The position numbers were made by a program, and so were the translations under genes. A model generated the notes under the pieces. The model did not search any database, was not told the origin of the DNA, and saw nothing but the letters and a program-made list of their open reading frames with translations. 64,000 bases of DNA from Anaerohalosphaeraceae bacterium (GTDB lineage Bacteria > Planctomycetota > Phycisphaerae > Sedimentisphaerales > UBA12454), in assembly GCA_021108375.1 (NCBI GenBank), contig JAIORA010000047.1, forward strand, positions 38,476 through 102,475, read 5' to 3'. The first letter of the stretch is position 1; each line of letters opens with the position of its first letter. Shown piece by piece: positions 16,139 through 24,533 of this stretch.

Positions 16139-17212
16139 TTAACGTTTAACTCTTGCGTTGCCGTCCCATATACTCCAGAGTTGCTCTTCGTCAGTAGGCT
16201 GAGCATAATCGGTAAGCATCGTAGCGGCAAGTGCTCCACTGGCCCAGCCGAATCGGGCACATTTTTTCACATCCCAGCCCTTGAGTATGCCGTAAAGCAA
16301 ACCGCCGACAAAGCCATCACCACCGCCAATACGGTCAAGAACGCCTATTTCCCGCGGCTTGATGATTTCCCAGTCTTTGCTGTCAGTAACCAGTGCGCCC
16401 CACATATGGCAGTTTGCTGAAACTACCTCACGAAGCGTTGTTCCGAAGTATCTGGTATTGGGATAGGCGGCCTGAACTTTGCCTATCATCTCTTTAAAGC
16501 CGTCGATTTTCTCGTCAAGCCCCTGACCGCCAGATTCGGGGCCTTTTATGCCAAGGCAAAGTTGGAAATCTTCTTCGTTGCCTATTAGTATATCACTGGC
16601 CGAGGCAATCTCGGCAAAGGCGGCGGCAAGTTCTTTTTCTCTGCCTTTCCAAAAACTGGCTCTATGGTTGAGGTCAAACGATATTAACGAGCCGTTAGCT
16701 TTGGCAGCCCGAGCAATGTCAAGACAGAACTTGCTGGTCTTAGGCGATAGTGCCGCAATCAGTCCTGAGAGATGTACAATTTCAACCCCTTCTTTAGCAA
16801 AGATTCTATCAATATCGAAATCATCGGCGCAAAGCTGTCGCCCGACTTCGCCAGCTCTGTCGTTTTGAACCCTCGGCCCGCGAGTCCCCCAGCCGCTGTC
16901 AGCCATATTGATTTGATGGCGATAGCCCCAGGGGTCGCCCTGTTCAAATTCAGGCCCTTCAAAGTCCATTCGACGGCTCTTGATATTATCCTTTATAAAA
17001 TGTGAGACAGGACTATTTTTTACAAATGCTGTCAAAACTTTGACCGGCATACCAAGGTACGAAGCAACACTTGCTACGTTGCTTTCTGCACTGGTTGCCT
17101 GCATTTTGAAAGTGTCGCTGCAATGGAAAGGCTGCGAATCAACAGGAGTTAATCGAACACCCATACTGGTTGCAACAAGCAGAGAGTATTTTTTTAATGT
17201 GTTTTGAGTCAT
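16139..17212 (-). CDS. PfkB-family carbohydrate kinase, 2-keto-3-deoxygluconate kinase-like
   Basis: A 357-residue ribokinase-fold kinase. The C-terminal catalytic signature is DRIGGGDGFVGGLLYG (about 307-322), a GAGD-type anion hole in which the middle Ala is Gly and the catalytic Asp is retained. The protein lacks the usual N-terminal GE sugar motif but has IVHLSGLIAALS, SFDLNHRASFW (the DxNxR phosphate-contact motif of KDG kinases) and GNEEDFQLCLG. The DxNxR and NExE motifs favour a keto-deoxy sugar-acid substrate, but this is inference. It follows the LarA-like gene by 41 bp and precedes gnd by 56 bp. Start context is GGAGCAAAAAAATG. Confidence 0.8.
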   Translation of the reverse strand: MTQNTLKKYSLLVATSMGVRLTPVDSQPFHCSDTFKMQATSAESNVASVASYLGMPVKVLTAFVKNSPVSHFIKDNIKSRRMDFEGPEFEQGDPWGYRHQINMADSGWGTRGPRVQNDRAGEVGRQLCADDFDIDRIFAKEGVEIVHLSGLIAALSPKTSKFCLDIARAAKANGSLISFDLNHRASFWKGREKELAAAFAEIASASDILIGNEEDFQLCLGIKGPESGGQGLDEKIDGFKEMIGKVQAAYPNTRYFGTTLREVVSANCHMWGALVTDSKDWEIIKPREIGVLDRIGGGDGFVGGLLYGILKGWDVKKCARFGWASGALAATMLTDYAQPTDEEQLWSIWDGNARVKR

Positions 17213-17253
17213 TTTTTTGCTCCATCAATAAAGGGAATCTCTAAAGTTTTATA

Positions 17254-18525
17254 CTATTTAAACCTTTTTTTCCACGACCATAGGCCCAGGCCGGGATTGG
17301 AAATATAGTAAATTTCCTCACCATTTGCAAGAGAATTGAAGCCGTCTTTTAACTGCTTAGGGTTGTACAGCTTCATCATTTCGTTAAGGTCGGCATATTT
17401 GAAATTGACCGATTCGATTTCATCTTTGCTCAGCTTACCCGGACAGTATGTAACGCTGAACCTGTCTTCGCTTGAGCCGTGAATCAGGTGGGCGGCGGCA
17501 CTGAGATTCTCTTTCAAATCCTCGTTAGCTTCGGTCAGTTCCAAAACCTTCTTTGTGCCAACGTAGCCGTATTTTCGGATGAGGGCATCGATTTGAGGGT
17601 CTTCGCCGAATTCCGACAGGCCGGGAGCAAGAACTATAAGCTCTCCGCCATCAGCTAATACCATACGGGTTCGGTAAATGCTCTTGTTGCCGAGCCAGGT
17701 GCTTTTGTATTCGGAAGGGTCGAGATAGACGACAACCTTTTTCAGAGGGTTATCGAGCATTTTGAAATTGACCTTGAGCGAAAGCTCGCTTGCAAGGTTG
17801 AAGCATTCTATGTTATCGCTGATGAACAGGCCGCGAGTTACCAACCGGCCATCATCATCGGAGCCTATTACGGTCTGGACGTAGATAATCGGCAGGTGCT
17901 TTGCGAAATTGTCGGAGGCGTAATTTAGAACCTGCCTTACCGGTGTATCGGCTCGGCCCATTATGCGTTCCATACCGAAAGCGGCACCGAGAAAATGGCT
18001 CTTGTTAATGCCTTCTGAGCCGCCTGTTCCGACAAATATGTTCTTGTTGTAATTTGCCATTCCGACAACTTCGTGCGGTACGACCTGGCCGATAGATAAA
18101 ATCAAATCGAGTTCGCCCTCTGTCAGTAATTTGTTCACCTGTGCAGGCCAACTAAAATTAACACAACCGCCGCTTACTTTGTTGACAAATTCGGCAGGTA
18201 CCTGTCCGAGTGTTACCAAATCGCTTCTCCAGTTGTGGTCGCGGAAAAGCTGTTTGGGTGTTTGGCCGTACATTTTGTCTATTTCGTTGGGCTTCATTGG
18301 GAAATGAGTACCCAGAGCAGGCAGTATGTCGGTCATTTTATCGCCATAGTACCGCCAGGCCATCTCGGTAAGTTCGCCTGCGCGGGAATAGAACCGCGTA
18401 ATGTCGGGCGGGATAGCGAGTACCTTTTTGCGACTGCCGAGTTTGTCGAGAGCCTCGTAAAGGCCCTGCTTCAAATCGTCAGCACTTAAGCTGTCATCAG
18501 GATTTCCACGTTTGTATAAAAGCAT
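17254..18525 (-). CDS. LarA-family nickel-dependent hydroxyacid racemase/epimerase (DUF2088)
   Basis: A 423-residue LarA homologue. LarA enzymes racemise or epimerise 2-hydroxyacids with a nickel-pincer (NPN) cofactor bound to a lysine. The expected catalytic residues are visible: PPDITRFYSR (Asp and Arg of the PDxTR motif), GTHFP (first His), VPHEVVGMANYNKNIFVG (second His and candidate pincer lysine), and INKSHF (Ni-ligand His). Known members include lactate, malate and gluconate-2-epimerase activities. Here the neighbours are a HAD phosphatase, a KDG-kinase-like PfkB protein and gnd, which favours a sugar-acid substrate. The cofactor genes larBCE are not in the window. ATG 18525 follows AAGGAAG and is preferred to the TTG at 18543. 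Confidence 0.85.
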   Translation of the reverse strand: MLLYKRGNPDDSLSADDLKQGLYEALDKLGSRKKVLAIPPDITRFYSRAGELTEMAWRYYGDKMTDILPALGTHFPMKPNEIDKMYGQTPKQLFRDHNWRSDLVTLGQVPAEFVNKVSGGCVNFSWPAQVNKLLTEGELDLILSIGQVVPHEVVGMANYNKNIFVGTGGSEGINKSHFLGAAFGMERIMGRADTPVRQVLNYASDNFAKHLPIIYVQTVIGSDDDGRLVTRGLFISDNIECFNLASELSLKVNFKMLDNPLKKVVVYLDPSEYKSTWLGNKSIYRTRMVLADGGELIVLAPGLSEFGEDPQIDALIRKYGYVGTKKVLELTEANEDLKENLSAAAHLIHGSSEDRFSVTYCPGKLSKDEIESVNFKYADLNEMMKLYNPKQLKDGFNSLANGEEIYYISNPGLGLWSWKKRFK

Positions 18526-18536
18526 AATATCTTCCT

Positions 18537-19436
18537 TTACCAATTTGGGTTTTCCGGTAAGATACTTTCAAATTCGGCAATCATTTTCGTTTCGTAATCG
18601 CCAGTATATGTACCCTGGATAAATTTATCAAAAACTTCGTCAAGGAATCTCTTCCAGGAAGCGTTTTCGTCGCCTGGATTTATCGGATAGTAAAGCACGT
18701 TGTTATCTTTTGCGGCATTCATATCGCCAAGAGCGTCGCCAAGCATTATGATTTTATCCTTTGCGTATTTGCCATTGCTTACGATTTCAAGGTGCTCTGC
18801 CTTTTGGCCCATCTCTTGGCCGGCAATGACTAAAACGTATGGAGCCAGGCCGTGCTCTGCCCATTCACGTTCGAGAGCTTCGCAAGGTGTTGCTGAGCAG
18901 ACGATGATGTCGGCCTTTTGCGACGCTTTTTTGAGGCTGTCCAGCACATACAGAAACGGCGGAACACCTTTAACGATTTCCCCGATGGTCTGATTAACCT
19001 TTATACTCCAATCCATAGCAGTTTGCAATTGTGCTTTTGCCTGGGGGTCGGTAGCTTCATCAATGGCTTTTTGCAGACCATCATTGCTGAGGAGACTGTC
19101 GGGGTCATTAACCCATTTGCAATAATGGGCTAATTGAGGAACCTCAAAACCAGCCTCGATTACCTCAGGATGCGAAGGAAGCAGCTCGGTAAGAATTCTA
19201 ACGAGAGTTTTGTGACGATTTGCGCCGCGGGTTTTACTGAAAAGGTCGGCAAATTCCTTGCACTCTCTTGCCGCTGCTGCCACAGGTTGTAAGCCAAAGC
19301 ATCCTATCATCCACGGACAAAAACATTCGCGATGCTTTATACCCATTGCGTCAATCGCACAGCCATCGGAATCGATGGCTACGAGATATTCTTTTGTAGG
19401 CTGTAAATCTCTTAATTTTTGTGCTGGGTCTGGCAC
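18537..19436 (-). CDS. HAD-superfamily phosphatase
   Basis: A 299-residue HAD hydrolase. Motif I is AIDSDGCAID (about 21-30): Asp nucleophile plus general-acid Asp, with Cys where DxDGT enzymes have Thr. Motif II is IIVCSAT (about 175-181), a lysine lies near DKIIMLGD, and motif IV is MLGDALGDMNAA (about 228-239). A large helical cap (about 35-160) lies between I and II, pointing to a small-molecule phosphatase. It starts at GTG 19436 with AGGGA upstream, 12 bases after the stop of a gene remnant, and ends 11 bases before larA-like. A phosphosugar or phospho-sugar-acid substrate is inferred from context only. Confidence 0.8.
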   Translation of the reverse strand: MPDPAQKLRDLQPTKEYLVAIDSDGCAIDAMGIKHRECFCPWMIGCFGLQPVAAAARECKEFADLFSKTRGANRHKTLVRILTELLPSHPEVIEAGFEVPQLAHYCKWVNDPDSLLSNDGLQKAIDEATDPQAKAQLQTAMDWSIKVNQTIGEIVKGVPPFLYVLDSLKKASQKADIIVCSATPCEALEREWAEHGLAPYVLVIAGQEMGQKAEHLEIVSNGKYAKDKIIMLGDALGDMNAAKDNNVLYYPINPGDENASWKRFLDEVFDKFIQGTYTGDYETKMIAEFESILPENPNW

Positions 19437-19448
19437 TGTAAATTCCCT

Positions 19449-19589
19449 TTAAATATATTCGGCAAGTTTCTTTTCGATGGGCTTTCTTGCGAATCGCATA
19501 TAGACGGACAAGTCATCGGTGCCGACATCAAATGGTGCCTGGCCCTGAACTAATGGGCGGACGTAATCGAGCCATTTTCCATCCTTAAT
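19449..19589 (-). pseudogene. C-terminal remnant of a lost first gene of the operon
   Basis: An open minus-strand frame of about 46 codons (KDGKWLDYVRPLVQG, then DDLSVYMRFARKPIEKKLAEYI and stop) has no start codon in frame and is closed upstream by TAA at 19590-19592. An AAGGATGG ribosome-binding-like site survives immediately upstream, followed by ATG codons in other frames. Composition and the WLxYVRPLVxG plus basic xxKPIEKKL ending weakly resemble C-termini of phosphofructokinases; this identification is tentative. The picture is an internal deletion that kept the promoter and leader and fused them to the gene's end. Confidence 0.5.
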
Positions 19590-19633
19590 TTATTTTACTG
19601 AAATGCCAAATTGGTACATTATCAGAACCAAAA

Positions 19634-19662
19634 TTTATAGCAAAATCGTCCGAACATTGCAA
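19634..19662 (-). promoter_or_regulatory. promoter of the remnant-HAD-LarA-PfkB-gnd operon
   Basis: TTGCAA (19662-19657), a 17-bp spacer and TATAAA (19639-19634) on the minus strand predict a start near 19627, about 190 nt upstream of the HAD gene. The rest of the gap to the tRNA (19663-19731) is AT-rich with nothing recognisable. Confidence 0.55.
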
Positions 19663-19731
19663 GAGCTTTTCGTGCGATTTCAACTATTTTTAGTTTTTCA
19701 ACACAATTACAAGTCAAAAAGAGGCTTTTAC

Positions 19732-19760
19732 TTTACAAATTCAGGTTTTGGAGATATATT
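19732..19760 (+). promoter_or_regulatory. tRNA-Thr promoter
   Basis: TTTACA (19732-19737) and TATATT (19755-19760) are separated by 17 bp, 13 bp before the mature tRNA 5' end. Confidence 0.5.
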
Positions 19761-19773
19761 CATAGTTTCTGGT

Positions 19774-19845
19774 GCCGATGTAGCTCAACGGTAGAGCGCA
19801 GCTTTCGTAAAGCTGAGGTTGTGGGTTCAATTCCCGTCATCGGCT
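19774..19845 (+). tRNA. tRNA-Thr(CGT)
   Basis: Cloverleaf with acceptor GCCGATG/CATCGGC, D stem GCTC/GAGC, anticodon stem CAGCT/AGCTG, loop TTCGTAA giving anticodon CGT, T arm with loop TTCAATT and discriminator T. CCA is not encoded. The last nine bases overlap the antisense stop region of the convergent ROK-like gene. Confidence 0.95.
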
Positions 19846-21666
19846 ATTTGGGATATAGTCTTTTTGCAGGCCCATATTGCCGTAATATATCGAGCCAATT
19901 GCCTGGGCAAACTGAGCTACCGTGAAATGCGGGTTTTCTTCGAGCTGTTTCATTAGCGAAGTGTTTGCCATTGTCGAGTCGGCTACATCTATCTGGAGGT
20001 TTTTGATCCTGGTCGAAGCCCCTTCTTTTATCATTTCAAAGCAGACCTTTCTCTTTACCAGCCTTCCAAATAATGTCCGTGCTGCGGTTTTTGGCTTGAG
20101 TATTCTCTGTGTCTCAAACCAGGTGATAGCAAGAAAAAGGCCGACCTGTCGGAATATCTCTTTGGCTAATTCGCCATCTGGTCTTTCGGTAAGCTCCATC
20201 ATATGTTCGAGAAATGCTTTTCGCATATCGTTTGGCTTTGTCCGAACGACAAGCATATCGCCACGTTCTTCGATTAGATTTTTGTCAAAAATTTCCTGAT
20301 AAAGATCTGCCTTGTCCTGCCTGAAGTACTTCATTCCAAGTCTGAAGACTCCGCCTTGGCTGGTGTATTTTTGCAGAGTTCCCGCAAGGCCGGTGTTGAC
20401 ATTGTTTATACTCCTGACATCGTCGGCGGGATAGGCTTTGGCGACAAAATCGCCCAGGTCGATAATGAGGTTGTAGCATTCAAGCGGTAATTTCGGGATA
20501 TTTCCGGTGTGGTCAACCCAGCCGGTACCCAGTTCTGTACCGAGCGAGTGAGCGAATACACCGTTCTTTACGGTTTCTGCCTCGGCAGAGCCAGCAATTT
20601 CAACTGCTGCGGTGTATGCCGCCATCGGACCGTCATTAGTGTTTTTAACTACGCCGCCAGCTTTGCATAATTTGAGCAGTTGCTGGTCAAGGTTTGTAAT
20701 AATCGCAAATTCCTTCTCGTAATCGATTTCCGGATTTTCACGCATTCCTCTTGTTTTTGTCGCTTCTCCGCCGACAATTTTATCCTTTATGACAACATCA
20801 GGAAAGGACAGGCCGATAGCGTCAAGAGCGATAATCTTTTCGGACAGAGCCGCTTCGGCCTCGGCGACGGTTTTTTCTATCAATTCATAGCTTGCACCTT
20901 TGTCCATAGCCTGGGTGAGTTTTTCGGCTAAATCGTCATTGCCGCCAGCTATATCGAAAGAAGTTTTTGCACGGACGAGTCTGATTAACAGACAGATTGG
21001 ATTGTTGAGTTGGCTGGCAGTTTTGAATTTTTCCGGGAACCAGTCATACTCCTTAAGACAGGCCAGCCTGCTGTCAAAAGCCATAGCGACTTTGATATCT
21101 GTTCCGCCAATATCCATACCGCAGATTGCCTTGCCCTCGAGATTTTCCGCAGCCCGCTGGAATACTTCTACGCCGGAAGATGATTCGGTAGAGGTTTCTT
21201 TTATTTCCGGTTTTTCGGAGATGTCTTTAATAATGAATTCAAATTTTGTGTCCGCTTCTGCCAAAGCTCCGAGCATTCTGTCGATGACGTTTACACATTT
21301 GGCGTAGCCGATTCTGGCGGTTCTTTTCTGACCGGTACCAAAAGTTTCGTTGAGCGATTCGAGAATTCCGACAACATCCTTATTTGAAGTCTTCGCATAG
21401 AAAGTCATACTCCGCCCGCCCAGAGTCGAAAGAGTATTATATACTTCGGCACGAATATAGGAAATTACGAAATCACTCTGGTCTTTGTCTAAAGCAGATG
21501 GAGACGGAATGCTTAAATCGAAAAGACGTTGGCTTTTGTCAACGAGAGTTAAAATACATATAATAGATTGCTTGTCGGCAGGGTCCATTGCCGCAAAAGC
21601 TTCTCTTGCATCAGTGATAAAAACAGCTTGTCCTTTTTTTGCCTGTTCGATGAATTTTTTAAGCAT
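19837..21666 (-). CDS. ROK/ASKHA-type sugar kinase-like protein with an extra N-terminal domain
   Basis: A 609-residue protein. Residues 1-150 form a predicted mixed alpha/beta domain I do not recognise, followed by an acidic linker (EKPEIKETSTESSSG). From residue 182 an actin-fold sugar-kinase core begins with GMDIGGTDIKVAMAF (phosphate-1 loop), with DAIGLSFPDVV, NDGPMAAYTA and HSLGTELGTGWVD as the later conserved blocks. An ATP-dependent sugar or sugar-acid kinase is likely; DGPMAA carries the Asp at the expected catalytic region, but the substrate is unknown. It follows glk by 21 bp. The last residues (NSR and stop) are encoded antisense to the tRNA-Thr acceptor stem. Confidence 0.65.
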   Translation of the reverse strand: MLKKFIEQAKKGQAVFITDAREAFAAMDPADKQSIICILTLVDKSQRLFDLSIPSPSALDKDQSDFVISYIRAEVYNTLSTLGGRSMTFYAKTSNKDVVGILESLNETFGTGQKRTARIGYAKCVNVIDRMLGALAEADTKFEFIIKDISEKPEIKETSTESSSGVEVFQRAAENLEGKAICGMDIGGTDIKVAMAFDSRLACLKEYDWFPEKFKTASQLNNPICLLIRLVRAKTSFDIAGGNDDLAEKLTQAMDKGASYELIEKTVAEAEAALSEKIIALDAIGLSFPDVVIKDKIVGGEATKTRGMRENPEIDYEKEFAIITNLDQQLLKLCKAGGVVKNTNDGPMAAYTAAVEIAGSAEAETVKNGVFAHSLGTELGTGWVDHTGNIPKLPLECYNLIIDLGDFVAKAYPADDVRSINNVNTGLAGTLQKYTSQGGVFRLGMKYFRQDKADLYQEIFDKNLIEERGDMLVVRTKPNDMRKAFLEHMMELTERPDGELAKEIFRQVGLFLAITWFETQRILKPKTAARTLFGRLVKRKVCFEMIKEGASTRIKNLQIDVADSTMANTSLMKQLEENPHFTVAQFAQAIGSIYYGNMGLQKDYIPNSR

Positions 21667-21687
21667 TTTTCCTCATAATTAAAATTT

Positions 21688-22755
21688 TTAAATCATAATG
21701 TTGCAGGCTGCGTTGGCAGCACCTAAAAGCGAAACAGAATAGTCTCTGATAATATAAACCGGCATAGATTCAAGCAGGCACTTTATGATGGGATGGCAGT
21801 GCTGAGCAAAATATGTCATAAAGCAATTGTCTTCAATGAAAAACTGTTCATTCTTAGTAACAATTCCGCCTGCCAGGTAAAAACCCATCGTCGGGATTAC
21901 GACAGAGGCGATGCTTGCCGCTGAATTTGCATAGCATTTTACGAAAAGCTTTATTATATCTCTGCAAGATTGGTCGGTTTGAGCGTATTGTGAAATTAAG
22001 GCAGACCTCTCTTCTTTTGGTGCCTTTTCGATTTCCTGGGCAATGGAATCTGGAACCATTTTTTTTACATCTCTAAAATACTGGTAGATACTGATTATTC
22101 CTTTGCCGGAGACAACCATTTCAGCTTCCAGGAACTCGCCGTGCTGCTGTACCATATATTCACACAACTGCCTTGTTTCGTGGTCGAAAGATGGGAACGG
22201 TATGTGGCCGCCCTCGGAAGGCAGGGCCATATACCTGTCATCCTTCTTCATTAAAATCCCTACCCCCATTCCCGTTCCGGCACCAGCAATGGCTCTGATG
22301 TTGCCTTTTGGACTGGCAAACGTGCCATCGGGACAGCTAAGAGTTGTTATGAGTGCAGAATTATTTATATCAATCAGCGGCAGGCTGTAGCTCAATGCTA
22401 AAAAGTCATTTATTAGGAGTGTCTTTATTCCTATTCTTTTTTCGATTTTTTCAGCATCTATATTAAGTTTAGTGCTGGAAAGCGTGCAGGATGCATTCTG
22501 TATCGGCCCTGCCGCTGAGACGCAGCAAAGATGGGGCTTGAGCTGGGGCGTTTTCTGTATAATTTCGGTCAGTACGGTTTCTATGCAGGCTGTATAGTCG
22601 GATATATCAGCGGTTTTCATATTACATTTGACAATAATATCGAAATTTTTGCCATCTTGTGCGACCAGAGCAAAATTAGTATTTGTACCTCCAACATCAC
22701 TTGCCAGAATTAGTCTCTGAAATGAACAATCTTTTTTGATCCAATGCCATTGCAT
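21688..22755 (-). CDS. glk: glucokinase (Glk family)
   Basis: A 355-residue glucokinase of the E. coli Glk type, phosphorylating glucose to glucose-6-phosphate. It shows ASDVGGTNTNFALV (ATP phosphate-binding loop, about 19-32), LLINDFLALSYSL with the catalytic Asp, AGAGTGMGVGIL, PSEGGHIPF and EMVVSGKGI. Length is slightly above the usual ~320. It is in a four-gene leftward run lipoprotein-galE-glk-ROK-like. Confidence 0.88.
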   Translation of the reverse strand: MQWHWIKKDCSFQRLILASDVGGTNTNFALVAQDGKNFDIIVKCNMKTADISDYTACIETVLTEIIQKTPQLKPHLCCVSAAGPIQNASCTLSSTKLNIDAEKIEKRIGIKTLLINDFLALSYSLPLIDINNSALITTLSCPDGTFASPKGNIRAIAGAGTGMGVGILMKKDDRYMALPSEGGHIPFPSFDHETRQLCEYMVQQHGEFLEAEMVVSGKGIISIYQYFRDVKKMVPDSIAQEIEKAPKEERSALISQYAQTDQSCRDIIKLFVKCYANSAASIASVVIPTMGFYLAGGIVTKNEQFFIEDNCFMTYFAQHCHPIIKCLLESMPVYIIRDYSVSLLGAANAACNIMI

Positions 22756-22776
22756 AATACATAACCTTTCCAGATG

Positions 22777-23760
22777 TTAATCGACGTAGCCGTCCGGGTT
22801 TTCACTGTGCCATTTCCAGGCAGTTTCAACGATTTTTTCCAGTTCAGGATACTTAACCTGCCAGTTGAGTTCTTTGATTGCCTTTGTTGCATCGGCGGTA
22901 AGGACTGGCGGGTCGCCAGGTCTGCGTGGAGAAGCTGTAACTTTGAAGTCTTTGCCGGAGACCCTTTTTACGGTTTCGATTACCTGTGAAACGGAGTAGC
23001 CTTTGCCGTTACCAAGATTGTAAAGGAGTTCCGATTGGCTGTCGAGTTTTTGCAATGCCAAAAGGTGTGCGCTGCAAAGGTCTTCAATGTGGATGTAATC
23101 CCTTATACAGGTACCGTCTGGCGTGGGGTAATCGTTTCCGAAAATTTTGACGTCTTCACGCTTGCCCATAGCCGCGGCGATAATTAGCGGAATAAGATGC
23201 GATTCGGGGCTGTGGTCTTCGCCGATGGTTCCATTCTGTCCGGCTCCGCAAGCGTTAAAATATCTTAAGGCAGCATAATTTAGCCTGCCTGTAAGGCTTT
23301 GAAAGTGGCACATTCTCTCGACGGCCCACTTTGTTTCGCCGTAAGAGTTTATGGCTTGTTTGGGCAGCTCCTCGATTATCGGCACGGCATCGGGCATTCC
23401 ATATACCGCGGCGGTGCTGCTGAATACAAATTTACCCACACCACACTTTTCCATAGCACTCAGGAGATTTTGGGTGTTGGAGACATTATTGCGATAGAAC
23501 TCCAGCGGATTCTGCATCGATTCGCCGACTTCAATGAAAGCGGCAAAATGCATTACCGCCTCGATTTTCTTTTCGGCGAGAGTCTTTTCGAGCAGTTCGG
23601 TATCGGCTAAATCACCGCGGACAAGCTCAAACTTTTTTATCGCTGAGGCGTGACCCTTGCTCAAATTGTCGTAAACTATCGGCTCGTAATCATTCTCGGC
23701 GAGAATATAAGTCATATTGCTGCCGATATATCCTGCTCCTCCGCAAACCAGTACCTTCAT
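22777..23760 (-). CDS. galE: UDP-glucose 4-epimerase
   Basis: A 327-residue extended short-chain dehydrogenase interconverting UDP-glucose and UDP-galactose with bound NAD. GGAGYIGSNM (7-16) is the NAD motif; FSSTAAVYG and YGETKWAVE contain the catalytic Ser/Thr and YxxxK; RYFNACGA and GTCIRDYIHIEDL are GalE hallmarks. The start overlaps the lipoprotein stop by four bases. Confidence 0.95.
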   Translation of the reverse strand: MKVLVCGGAGYIGSNMTYILAENDYEPIVYDNLSKGHASAIKKFELVRGDLADTELLEKTLAEKKIEAVMHFAAFIEVGESMQNPLEFYRNNVSNTQNLLSAMEKCGVGKFVFSSTAAVYGMPDAVPIIEELPKQAINSYGETKWAVERMCHFQSLTGRLNYAALRYFNACGAGQNGTIGEDHSPESHLIPLIIAAAMGKREDVKIFGNDYPTPDGTCIRDYIHIEDLCSAHLLALQKLDSQSELLYNLGNGKGYSVSQVIETVKRVSGKDFKVTASPRRPGDPPVLTADATKAIKELNWQVKYPELEKIVETAWKWHSENPDGYVD

Positions 23761-24359
23761 AATTTCCCGTCTTCTTTATTGATTAATATTTTTTTTTGTA
23801 TTCTTTCGAGAATTACCGTTTCGAGATTTGGGTCTCTGCCGAGTTTGACCCATTCCATTCTCTTTCTCTGCTGAGCATCGAGGTGGAGGGTTTGTTTGTT
23901 TTTGTCGCTTTCAGAGTAGATGCTGTAAGCATTGGCCGAGCTTGTGATTTTCTGTTCCGGCATCGAAAGTCTGCTCAGTATAACTGTGCATTCGATGCAT
24001 AGCTGCCCGTTATTGTTTCTGAAATTCAAATCAACCACCCTTCTGAGACTGTGGATGTTAGACATTTGGCCTTTGTAGCTATCAGCGTTGTCTTTTCTCC
24101 AAAGCTCAAAAAACTGGGAGCCTTCGAGCGGCCTGGTTCTGATGAGTCCGATTTGCGTATCCATTTTATCGATATGAAAATCCATTTCGATAAGAGCCTG
24201 TTCTGCTGCTGAGAAGGCCGAGGTCATTTCAAGCCGCCCGAGGCATAACGGTTTGGGCGAATCTATTTGTGTTTTTTTCGCACAACCACTGACAAAAATG
24301 CACATTATTGTGAGGACAACCGCCAAATTCAGTCTTAACATACGCTTTTCCTTTTTCAT
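23757..24359 (-). CDS. predicted lipoprotein of unknown function
   Basis: A 200-residue protein with a signal peptide ending in the lipobox VSGC (Cys near residue 27), so it is probably membrane-anchored and periplasmic. The mature part contains an ALIEMDFHIDKMDTQIGLIRTRP segment, a mixed beta domain with a Cys pair (LCIEC) and a basic C-terminus. The AEQALIEMxFxIDKxDxxxGxIxTxP pattern is seen in lipoproteins of planctomycetes, but I know no function. Alternative start ATG 24341. It overlaps galE by four bases. Confidence 0.65.
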   Translation of the reverse strand: MKKEKRMLRLNLAVVLTIMCIFVSGCAKKTQIDSPKPLCLGRLEMTSAFSAAEQALIEMDFHIDKMDTQIGLIRTRPLEGSQFFELWRKDNADSYKGQMSNIHSLRRVVDLNFRNNNGQLCIECTVILSRLSMPEQKITSSANAYSIYSESDKNKQTLHLDAQQRKRMEWVKLGRDPNLETVILERIQKKILINKEDGKL

Positions 24360-24481
24360 ATTGCTTTAGATTAACAAATGTCGGTGATTATATCGTTAAA
24401 ACCAATATCTCTCAAGGCTGAATTTGGGTTGCTGGATTTATTAAGGTTTTACACATTTAAATGACGATTAAAAGGAGGGCA

Positions 24482-24526
24482 ATGAAACAGTGTCGGCTTA
24501 ATTTTCACAAAAACAGTATTTTATAG
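24482..24526 (+). CDS. possible 13-residue leader peptide before xerD
   Basis: AAAAGGAGG immediately precedes an ATG opening a 13-codon frame (MKQCRLNFHKNSIL) that stops seven bases before the xerD ATG. The ribosome-binding sequence is the best anti-SD match in the vicinity but is only 3-4 bases from the ATG. It could be a translated leader, or a relic of an older start region. Confidence 0.3.
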   Translation: MKQCRLNFHKNSIL

Positions 24527-24533
24527 GACTTTT

